Source: Candidatus Aquidulcis sp.
Lineage (GTDB): Bacteria; Chloroflexota; Anaerolineae; Anaerolineales; UBA4823
NCBI GenBank assembly: GCA_020723385.1
Contig: DYIZ01000007.1
Span: 16,640-80,639 of the forward strand
Length of the DNA stretch: 64,000 nt
Reading direction: 5' to 3'
The position numbers were made by a program, and so were the translations under genes. A model generated the notes under the pieces. That model saw only the letters and a list, made by a program, of their open reading frames with translations. It made no database searches and was not told the origin of the DNA. Positions 16,985-24,377 of this stretch are shown in pieces; within the stretch, counting starts at the first letter, position 1, and every line of letters begins with the position of its first letter.

Positions 16985-18883
16985 ATGGCAGCCAATCATA
17001 ACCTCATTCGTTTGATCGTTCGCTCGATGATTGTTGTTGCATTGGTCTTGATCGCGCCTGGGGTGAATGTATCCCAGGTGGCTTATGCGGATGCATCGTT
17101 CGTGGTCAACTCCACGGATGACAGCGTCTCCTCCGGCTCAGCCAATGGGGTTTGTGACAACGGGAGCGGCGTCTGCACCCTGCGGGAGGCTGTCAAAGAG
17201 GCCAACGCTGCCTCGGGCAATAAGACGATCACCTTTAGCCTGGGAACGGCGACGATTACCCTGACCCAGGGGATGCTGGTGATCTCCGCGGATAACATCA
17301 CCCTCGACGGCGGCGCGCTTTCTACGATCACCCTCAGCGGAGCAGGGCTGGCAGATGGTACCAGCATCTTACGCGTGCAGGGGGGGAACAATCAGATCCT
17401 GAACCTGACGGTGCGCGCATCCAAATGGAATGGCATCCAGGTGGGGGACTTCGCTGGCGTCGGCAGCGGCAACTACAATCTCGTCTCGAACGTTGCCGTC
17501 ATTGGCAGTGTCGCAGCCGGGATATACGTTCACGGCAGTGCAGAGAGCGGCGGCAACGGGAATTCGATCAGCGGATCTGTCATTGGCGCTCCTAACTGGT
17601 CGGCTAATATGTGCGTCAGTTGGGCCAGCAATGGTCTGGATGGCGTTTACATTGACGGCGGGGCAGATGATACGCTGATCTCAGGCAGCCGCGTGGTGTG
17701 CAGCGGCGGCAACGGGATATACATTGATGGCGGCGCGAGCGGTACGAATCTGCGCACCATCATCGCGACCAGCGACATCGGCACGAACAACATGGGGATG
17801 ATGCATAATTTCCTTTCGGGCATCTTCGACAGGCTGAACACCGGAACCGTTATCCATGACAATCGCATTGGCGGGAATCTATATTCCGGGATAAATCTGT
17901 ACGGTTCCAGCCAGACGGAAATCTACGGCAATACGATAGGCGTCACCGAGAACTCTGGGTATGTCATACCCAATGGAACTGAGGGCATTCTGGTCTCCGA
18001 CGCATCTCACGATGTCGCCGTTGGCAGCGCCACGGATCCCAGTTACCGCAATATCATCAGCGGGAACACCGGGAGCGGCGTATCCATCGAAAGTGGATCC
18101 TATAATATTTTCTTGAATGGAAATTTGCTTGGATTGCACAGCAACGGCACTGCACTCATTCCCAACCATCTGGCTGGGGTGGCGGTTTTCGACTCATCGG
18201 CTGTCGTTCTGAGCGCTATTGATGCCACGACCCAACAGTTCATCTCTGGTAATACCCGAGAGGGGGTCTACGTGCAAAATTCGAGCGCCGTCTCGATTTA
18301 CTACAATACCTACATCGGGGTCGCAGCAGATACGGTCACTGCCAAAGGCAACGGCCGGGAGGGTATCCTGCTGGTGGATTCGACATTATCCAGCATAACC
18401 TCTGCCAAAGTTGACTACAACGGGCTGGCTGGCATTGCTGTTACGGGAAACACATCGAGCGGCAATTATATTCTGCCCTACGAAGTACGCTCGAATGGCG
18501 GCCTGCCGCTCGATTTGGGCAACGATGGGCACACACCCAATGACAGCGGCGACGGGGATACGGGGCCAAATGGGCTTTTGAATTACCCCGTGATTACCAC
18601 CGCCAATGGCAGCAACATCGGCGGGACAGTCTGCGCCAGTTGTACCGTTTGGATCTACGAAGCGTTCGGCAACCCGGCAGGTAATGGAGGCGGGGGGGCA
18701 TATTTGACAAATACATCTGCCGATCCCTCGGGTAATTGGAATGCGGCCCTGCCAGGTGGATTGACTGCTGCCGATGTGACTCTGATCGCTCAAGGCGGCG
18801 GCCCAAATAACGTTTCTGAGATGAGTCCCATTTACGTCGCTGGCGGCGGGCATCGGGTTTATTTGCCTGTCGTCAGGCGGTAG
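16985..18883 (+). CDS. Secreted CSLREA-type right-handed beta-helix protein (copy 2)
   Basis: A 632-residue paralogue of the preceding protein with an AAAAGGAG ribosome site before the ATG. Residues 1-36 are a signal peptide (hydrophobic MIVVALVLIAPG). The CSLREA segment reads GVCTLREAVKEAN (about 57-70). The beta-helix portion repeats NGIQVGDFAGVG, NGLDGVYIDGGADDTLI and EGILLVDST style turns, closely matching copy 1 in order and spacing. The end is HRVYLPVVRR. Tandem duplication is evident, yet the sequences have diverged throughout. Probably displayed on the cell surface or released; the substrate is unknown. Confidence 0.88.
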   Translation: MAANHNLIRLIVRSMIVVALVLIAPGVNVSQVAYADASFVVNSTDDSVSSGSANGVCDNGSGVCTLREAVKEANAASGNKTITFSLGTATITLTQGMLVISADNITLDGGALSTITLSGAGLADGTSILRVQGGNNQILNLTVRASKWNGIQVGDFAGVGSGNYNLVSNVAVIGSVAAGIYVHGSAESGGNGNSISGSVIGAPNWSANMCVSWASNGLDGVYIDGGADDTLISGSRVVCSGGNGIYIDGGASGTNLRTIIATSDIGTNNMGMMHNFLSGIFDRLNTGTVIHDNRIGGNLYSGINLYGSSQTEIYGNTIGVTENSGYVIPNGTEGILVSDASHDVAVGSATDPSYRNIISGNTGSGVSIESGSYNIFLNGNLLGLHSNGTALIPNHLAGVAVFDSSAVVLSAIDATTQQFISGNTREGVYVQNSSAVSIYYNTYIGVAADTVTAKGNGREGILLVDSTLSSITSAKVDYNGLAGIAVTGNTSSGNYILPYEVRSNGGLPLDLGNDGHTPNDSGDGDTGPNGLLNYPVITTANGSNIGGTVCASCTVWIYEAFGNPAGNGGGGAYLTNTSADPSGNWNAALPGGLTAADVTLIAQGGGPNNVSEMSPIYVAGGGHRVYLPVVRR

Positions 18884-18909
18884 TGCTCGATGTTGGTTCC
18901 TTTTACAAG

Positions 18910-18938
18910 TTGTCCAACTATTCAAACCGCTGTAGAAT
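18910..18938 (+). promoter_or_regulatory. Sigma-70-type promoter of the TPR membrane protein gene
   Basis: TTGTCC (18910-18915), 17-nt spacer, TAGAAT (18933-18938). The downstream GTG start lies about 28 nt past the predicted transcript start, with GGAGG between. Confidence 0.6.
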
Positions 18939-18973
18939 AGAACCGTTGTAAATCCTGCCCATTGGAGGTTCTG

Positions 18974-21190
18974 GTGGATAATGCACCCTTGCAATCAAAC
19001 CCCGATTCAGAAGAATCTATCCCAGAGGTGATCGAGACTGGTGAGGCTTCTCCGAGCGAGGCCGCGCCAACTGGAGTCGCCACCCCCCGGCAATTCCAGT
19101 TAGACCCTCGTTGGTTGGCGATTTTCCCGGCATTAGCGGCTATCCTCGTTTTCTTGCCCGCTGTGCAGTATCTCTTTGTGTGGGATGACACCATCTATCT
19201 GCGGGACATGGCCGTCTATACCAATGTCGCCGCGATCTTTCGCCCCTTTGTGCTATCGCCCAACTATTTCCGCCCGCTGGCGCTGCTGACTTTTTTGGTC
19301 GAGATGCGTCTCGCACCTGCCAACCCAACGATTCCGCATGTCACGAATATATTGTTCCATGCGCTCAATGCCGCTCTGGCGACGCTCCTGGGGTTAAAAC
19401 TGACCGAGGGTAGATTGAAACTTTCTGTGACTGCGGCGCGGCGGGCGGCGTTATTGGCAGGGTCGCTCTATGCGCTGCATCCGGTTGTGATCGAAGGCGT
19501 GGCATTCGTTTCCAGCCGTTTCGATCTGCTGATGACGACTTTCCTGCTGATGGGATTGCTGGCTGACCTGAACATTCTGAGCCGGAGGGGGCGGGCGGTC
19601 TCGGTGGGGATTCTATTCCTTTTGGCGGCCTTGACCAAGGAGATGGCGCTGGCCTTTGTTTTTGCGCTGCCCTTTTGGCATCTTGGGCTGCAAGTTGATG
19701 AGTTGAAGGTCGAGGGTTTATCGAATGAACCACAACCCTCAATTTTCAACCGGATAACCATCACCCTGAAGCGCAATTGGCCCATTTATTTGTCTGTCTT
19801 GATTGCCGGGTTAGCCTACCTCGGCATTCGTTATGCTGCACTCGGATATCTGGTGACAGCCACAAGCCAGGAGCCTTCAATTACAGGAACAGTCTGGCAG
19901 CATGGGCTGTTGATCGTCAAGTCGCTCGGAGCCTATTTCATGCTCGTTTTGTGGCCGTTTACCTCTCTGACGCCGATCCATTACAGCGCCATGCCGGTCC
20001 AGGCTACGGATTGGGCGGTATGGTTGTCGCTGGCGCTGATCGCGGTGGTGATTGCCGGGTTGGTGACGTGGGTGCGGCGTGCGCCGCGTTCCGGTTGGCT
20101 GGCCGTTGCCGGAGCGCTGGCGCTCCTGCCGGTGATCAATCTCATGCCGCTTGAATTGGGCGGCGGCGCTTTCATTTCCGAACGATATTTGTTGTTCCCG
20201 CTGGCGTTCATGGCGCTTGCCATCTTGAGCCTGGCTGAGTCATTTGTGGAGTCTGCCTTGCCGCTTCGGCGCGCGCTGGGAATCATCGCGGTCCTTTGGC
20301 TGGTAACGAGTATTGCTGTAATTCAGTTGACGTTGCCTTACTGGCGGGATGATCTCAGCCTGTGGACTTGGGCTGCGCGCCGCTCGCCGCTATCGGATAC
20401 GCCACCCACCAATCTTGCTTTGGAATACGTCAACCGGGCTCAATACGAGGCAGGGCTGGATTTCGCCGACCAGGCTGTCACCCTGAACCCGGATAACGCT
20501 GATGCCTGGGATAACGGCGGACTGGCCTTGTTTTACATGGGCAAATACCCCGAAGCGCAGGCCGCCTTCGAGCAGGCGGTTCAACGCCAGCCTGAAAATG
20601 CCTTGTATTGGAATAATTTAGCAGGCGCGCTGCGTGAGCAGGAAAACCTGGCTGACGCCGAGAAGATCTTGCTCGACAAGGCGCTGGCTCTCGATCCCAA
20701 TCTAACGGCGGCGCATATCAACCTGGGTATCGTCTACCTGCGCGCCGACCGGCCTGATTTAGCCTCGCAGCATCTGCTAGAGGCGCAGCGCCTGTCCTTG
20801 ACGGGACAGGCTGAGATCGAGAGCCTTTTGACGCAGACGCAGGAACCTGACCGCTGGCTGCGGCTGGGCGATCTGCTGATGCAGCATCAAGAATACGAGG
20901 GCGCGGCGCGGGCTTTCGACCAGGCGGCGGTTTTTGGCGCTCCGCTTGGCGACGCGGCTGCCGGGTTAAGTTCAGCGCTGATTGTCATGCAAGATTGGGA
21001 GAACGCGGCCAAAGTGCTCGAACAGGGCCTCCAGGCCGCGCCGGATGACGCCCGGCTGTATTACAATGCCGGGATCGTTGCCCGCGAGCAGGGCGATATC
21101 GAAAAAGCCCGGCAGATGTTCGCCAAAGCCATCGAGCTTCAGCCGACCTGGATTCAACCACAGGATGCGCTGGCCGAATTGCCGGAATAG
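18974..21190 (+). CDS. Polytopic membrane protein with C-terminal TPR repeats
   Basis: A 738-residue protein. The GTG at 18974 is chosen because GGAGG sits 5 nt upstream; a TTG at 18962 would overlap that site. An acidic Pro/Glu-rich cytoplasmic start of about 40 residues leads into some 10-11 transmembrane helices (about 50-470). The first loop has VWDDTIYLRD, and a later helix carries ALHPVVIEGVAFVSSR; both recall GT-C glycosyltransferase-like proteins of the TMTC/dolichyl-phosphate-mannose type. Residues about 480-735 are TPR units (NPDNADAWDNGGLALFYMGK, NLTAAHINLGIVYL, APDDARLYYNAGIVA). It may glycosylate exported proteins, fitting the secreted proteins next door, but that is inference. 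It has its own promoter and terminator. Confidence 0.8.
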   Translation: MDNAPLQSNPDSEESIPEVIETGEASPSEAAPTGVATPRQFQLDPRWLAIFPALAAILVFLPAVQYLFVWDDTIYLRDMAVYTNVAAIFRPFVLSPNYFRPLALLTFLVEMRLAPANPTIPHVTNILFHALNAALATLLGLKLTEGRLKLSVTAARRAALLAGSLYALHPVVIEGVAFVSSRFDLLMTTFLLMGLLADLNILSRRGRAVSVGILFLLAALTKEMALAFVFALPFWHLGLQVDELKVEGLSNEPQPSIFNRITITLKRNWPIYLSVLIAGLAYLGIRYAALGYLVTATSQEPSITGTVWQHGLLIVKSLGAYFMLVLWPFTSLTPIHYSAMPVQATDWAVWLSLALIAVVIAGLVTWVRRAPRSGWLAVAGALALLPVINLMPLELGGGAFISERYLLFPLAFMALAILSLAESFVESALPLRRALGIIAVLWLVTSIAVIQLTLPYWRDDLSLWTWAARRSPLSDTPPTNLALEYVNRAQYEAGLDFADQAVTLNPDNADAWDNGGLALFYMGKYPEAQAAFEQAVQRQPENALYWNNLAGALREQENLADAEKILLDKALALDPNLTAAHINLGIVYLRADRPDLASQHLLEAQRLSLTGQAEIESLLTQTQEPDRWLRLGDLLMQHQEYEGAARAFDQAAVFGAPLGDAAAGLSSALIVMQDWENAAKVLEQGLQAAPDDARLYYNAGIVAREQGDIEKARQMFAKAIELQPTWIQPQDALAELPE

Positions 21191-21202
21191 TGATACAGAA
21201 TC

Positions 21203-21241
21203 AAAAGACCTCACTGGTTTTCAAACCCCGTGAGGTCTTTT
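21203..21241. terminator. Bidirectional terminator between converging genes
   Basis: AAAAGACCTCAC (21203-21214) pairs perfectly with GTGAGGTCTTTT (21230-21241), and an inner GGTTT/AAACC pair extends the stem. A and T runs flank both sides, so it can serve the TPR gene and the oxidoreductase gene that ends at 21244. Confidence 0.85.
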
Positions 21242-21243
21242 GA

Positions 21244-22227
21244 TTATAGAGCGACCGGCTTTCCCACTCGAGCAGATTCCAACAGCGCAACAATTGTCGC
21301 TACATTCCCACGGCTATAATCCAGGCTGAGATAGGGCGGCTTGCCGAGCAGCACTGCGTCGGCCATATCCTCGACTTCGCCGGTATATAAGTCCTGTCCC
21401 TTGATTTTGATGGTTTCGACTTCTTCCCCCCGCGTCAGGAATATTTTTTCACTGCGGCCTGGCTTGAAAGGTGTGGGGATTTGCAAGCTCGCCTGGCTCC
21501 CGACGATTTCTACGAATGCCCGGAAGGGGGCCTTGAACCCGCAGTCGAACTGCGCATAGACACCATTCGCGAACCGCATCTGGCCCACGAGGGTCAGGTC
21601 AATCCCGGTGGGGCCGGTATCCTGCCAGCCGAAGACCTCTACCGGGTCGGCTCCTGCAATGGCGCGGGAATAACTCACCGGGTAGCAGCCTACATCCCAT
21701 AAACTGCCTCCCCCAAGGGCCGGATCGAGGCGCACATCATTCTGGCGGGTGTTGGTATAGGTGTAAGCGCCCCGGATCAACTCAATATTGCCGAGTATCC
21801 CGCTCGCCGCAATTTCCAGAACTTTCCGGGTTTGGGGGTGGTGGCGATACATAAAAGCCTCGGCCACTACCACGCCCGCTTTAGCGGCTGTTTCAGCCAT
21901 CGCGTCCACTTCGGTCACTGTAACTGCAAGTGGTTTTTCGCAAAGTACGTGTTTACCTGCCTGTGCGGCAGCGATCGTCCACTCGGCGTGCAGGCTGTTG
22001 GGCAGCGGGTTGAAGATCACGTCAATTTCTGGGTCTGCCAGCAGCGCTTCGTAGCTTCTGTGAGCGCGCGGAATTTCCCATTGCCGGGCGTAGCTGTCAG
22101 CCTGTTCCTGCGTCCGGCTTCCGACGGCGACCAATTGGCAGCGTTTGGAGGCACGTATGGCGGGGATCAACGCGCGGTTGATGCGTGCGGTGCTGAGAAG
22201 ACCCCATCGAAGGAGTTTTTTTGGCAT
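21244..22227 (-). CDS. Gfo/Idh/MocA family oxidoreductase
   Basis: A 327-residue NAD(P)-dependent dehydrogenase of the sugar oxidoreductase family. The Rossmann start RWGLLSTARINRALIPAI (variant of GxGxxG) is followed by VGSRTQEQADSYA, NPLPNSLHAEW and the family hallmark GKHVLCEKPLA with the conserved EKP lysine (about residues 92-102). The second domain begins near AEAFMYRHHPQ. Such enzymes oxidise or reduce cyclic polyols and sugars. AGAGG precedes the ATG. It is the last gene of the ROK-type sugar transport operon, so it probably works on the imported sugar or its derivative. Confidence 0.9.
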   Translation of the reverse strand: MPKKLLRWGLLSTARINRALIPAIRASKRCQLVAVGSRTQEQADSYARQWEIPRAHRSYEALLADPEIDVIFNPLPNSLHAEWTIAAAQAGKHVLCEKPLAVTVTEVDAMAETAAKAGVVVAEAFMYRHHPQTRKVLEIAASGILGNIELIRGAYTYTNTRQNDVRLDPALGGGSLWDVGCYPVSYSRAIAGADPVEVFGWQDTGPTGIDLTLVGQMRFANGVYAQFDCGFKAPFRAFVEIVGSQASLQIPTPFKPGRSEKIFLTRGEEVETIKIKGQDLYTGEVEDMADAVLLGKPPYLSLDYSRGNVATIVALLESARVGKPVAL

Positions 22228-22239
22228 GAGGACCTCTGA

Positions 22240-23202
22240 TTAACCCTTCAATGATCCAGCTAACAGGCCGCGCATGAAGTAGCGGCCTAAGACGATGAAG
22301 ATGAGCAGGGTGGGCAGGGCCGCCATCAGTGCGCCCGCCATTTGAACGTTCCACTCGACGATGAAACTTCCCGCCAGGTTGTTGAGGGCCACGGTGATCG
22401 GCTGAACTTCGGCTTTGTTAGTGATGACCGTGGCGAACAAAAATTCATTCCATACCGACTGGAATTGCCAGATGATGACCACGACGAAAGCTGGCATTGA
22501 GATTGGAAACAGGATGTAGCGGTAGATGCCAGTAAACCCGGCGCCGTCAATCTTGCCGGCCTCCACCAGCTCATCCGGGATCTCGGCGTAATAGTTGCGG
22601 AAGATCAAGGTTGTGATCGGGATACCGTAAATCACGTGGATTAATACCAGCCCGCCGATGGTGCCGTAAGCCGGGGTGTATGTTGTAATCAGCCACTTCA
22701 ACCAGCCCAGGTAAACCGGCGCTTGCCAGGCGATGACTGTCTCCAGCCAGGGTTTGATCATTTGGCCCCAACCTTGCATCGTCTGTACTAGCGGGATGAG
22801 CACGCTCTGGTATGGGATGAACATCCCAAACAGGAGGGCTGGAAAGACAATATTGGCTCCGCGGAATTTCCATTTCGACAGCACGTAACCATTCAATGAG
22901 CCGAGCATCGCCGAGAGCAGCGTGGCCGGGATCGCCAACTTGATGCTGTTCATGAAATTGTTGGATAAACCAAGCGTCCCTTTGGATGGGTCGCCGTTCC
23001 AGGCTTGCAGGAAGCTATCCAGGTGGATTCCCCCCGGTAGCGACCACATCGTCGCCAGGTTGACCTCGGCGTAACTTTTCAGGCTGGTTGCCAGTAAAAT
23101 ATACACCGGCAGCAGGTAAAAAATCGCCGCCGCAATGAGAACGGCATAGGTGGCGATGCGGGCAGGGCGGAATTTGAACTTGGGGCGCGGCCTGGTGTTC
23201 AT
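22240..23202 (-). CDS. Sugar ABC transporter permease, MalG/CUT1 type
   Basis: A 320-residue inner-membrane subunit with six predicted helices and the ATPase-contacting EAA loop VEAGKIDGAGFTGIYRYILF (about residues 205-225). The ATG overlaps the stop of the first permease by 4 nt (ATGA, 23199-23202), with GGAGGTG upstream. With the other permease and the double-domain binding protein it forms a CUT1-family importer. No ATPase gene is present in this cluster, which is common where a shared MsmK/UgpC-type ATPase is encoded elsewhere. Confidence 0.92.
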   Translation of the reverse strand: MNTRPRPKFKFRPARIATYAVLIAAAIFYLLPVYILLATSLKSYAEVNLATMWSLPGGIHLDSFLQAWNGDPSKGTLGLSNNFMNSIKLAIPATLLSAMLGSLNGYVLSKWKFRGANIVFPALLFGMFIPYQSVLIPLVQTMQGWGQMIKPWLETVIAWQAPVYLGWLKWLITTYTPAYGTIGGLVLIHVIYGIPITTLIFRNYYAEIPDELVEAGKIDGAGFTGIYRYILFPISMPAFVVVIIWQFQSVWNEFLFATVITNKAEVQPITVALNNLAGSFIVEWNVQMAGALMAALPTLLIFIVLGRYFMRGLLAGSLKG

Positions 23203-24242
23203 TGGTGCACCTCCGTTCTGATGCTATTGATCAGATAAGGAACAACCAGCACTGCCACGCTCAATAGAAGAATGATAGCTATCGCTGCGCCGCGGGCAAA
23301 ATGATTGCCGCGAAAAACCGTGTCGAACATGTAATAAGCCGGCACATCGGTGGCGAAGGCCGGGCCGGGGCCGGTCATCGCCGAGACGAGATCGAATATT
23401 TTGAGGGAGATGTGTCCCAGGATGATCACGGCGCTCAATGTGATCGGCTGGAGCAGGGGCATGATGATATGCCGGTAGATTTGCAGCTCGTTAGCGCCAT
23501 CCACTCGGGCGGCTTCGCGCAACTCCTCCGGGATGCCGCGCAGCCCGGCGAGATACAGCGCCATCGTGTAGCCGGACATCTGCCAGGTGGCAGCCAGCAC
23601 GACTGAAAGAATCGCCAGCGGTATGCCGAATTTAGCTGTGGTCAGAAAATCCAGGCCGATGTTGCCAAGAAATGTGCCGACTGTTGACGATGGTGAAATG
23701 AACCAGACATCAGGATTGGTGTACCAGGCCGATTTCAGGAAGGGCAGGCCAAGTTTCTCGAAGAGCAGGTTAACCCCAACGGCTCCAGATTGATTCCCGG
23801 GGTTCAGCAGCCACCGCCAGACCACGCCAGTCACGATGAAAGAGACCGCCATCGGGAAGAGATAAATCCCGCGGAAGATGCCCTCCCCCTTGATCTTCTG
23901 ATCCAGCAGGATCGCCAGGATCAGCCCCATCGCCAGACATGCAACGATGAAACACAACGTGAAAACGACTGTGTTGCGTAAATCGGTTTGAAACCGCTGG
24001 TCAGTGGTCAGCAGGCGGATGTAGTTGTTCAGCAGCGGGTCTGCCTGGGGCACCTGCGGAAGCAGGGAACCTTCCAGCGGGCAGCATTTCAGCCCTGGGA
24101 TGCGGGCGATATTGTCCCACTTGAGCAGAGACGCCAGGCTGGTCCATCCGATGAAGCCATAAACAAAAATCAGCACTGCGATGATCGAAGGGGTTATGAA
24201 TAAGATGGCGAGCAAGCGGTCGCTGTTGAAACGCAGGCGCAT
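23199..24242 (-). CDS. Sugar ABC transporter permease, MalF/CUT1 type
   Basis: A 347-residue membrane subunit with an N-terminal helix (LLAILFITPSIIAVLIFVYG), further helices and the EAA loop LREAARVDGANELQIYRHII (about residues 242-262). A periplasmic-type loop of about 50 residues after the first helix contains two Cys (GLKCCPLEG). GGAGG lies 5 nt before the ATG. It follows the binding-protein gene across a 135-nt spacer with a long hairpin, which probably lowers permease expression relative to the binding protein. Confidence 0.92.
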   Translation of the reverse strand: MRLRFNSDRLLAILFITPSIIAVLIFVYGFIGWTSLASLLKWDNIARIPGLKCCPLEGSLLPQVPQADPLLNNYIRLLTTDQRFQTDLRNTVVFTLCFIVACLAMGLILAILLDQKIKGEGIFRGIYLFPMAVSFIVTGVVWRWLLNPGNQSGAVGVNLLFEKLGLPFLKSAWYTNPDVWFISPSSTVGTFLGNIGLDFLTTAKFGIPLAILSVVLAATWQMSGYTMALYLAGLRGIPEELREAARVDGANELQIYRHIIMPLLQPITLSAVIILGHISLKIFDLVSAMTGPGPAFATDVPAYYMFDTVFRGNHFARGAAIAIILLLSVAVLVVPYLINSIRTEVHQ

Positions 24243-24258
24243 CGGGGCCTCCGAAAAA

Positions 24259-24362
24259 GGTTGGAAGGTCGAAAGATCGGGGTTTGCCAGTCTCTCCCAT
24301 GATTATACAATATCTCATTCAATGGGAGGCTGTTTTGGCCGGCGATCTTCGACCTTCCAACC
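24259..24362 (-). promoter_or_regulatory. Intercistronic long-range hairpin
   Basis: GGTTGGAAGGTCGAAAGATCG (24259-24279) is complementary to 24343-24362 with a single bulge, enclosing a 63-nt loop that itself holds a CTCCCAT/ATGGGAG pair. It lies between the binding-protein stop and the permease start. Hairpins there commonly protect the upstream message or cause partial termination, giving more binding protein than permease. No U-run follows directly, so it is not a classical terminator. Confidence 0.6.
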
Positions 24363-24377
24363 ATCAGGTTTGATTAG

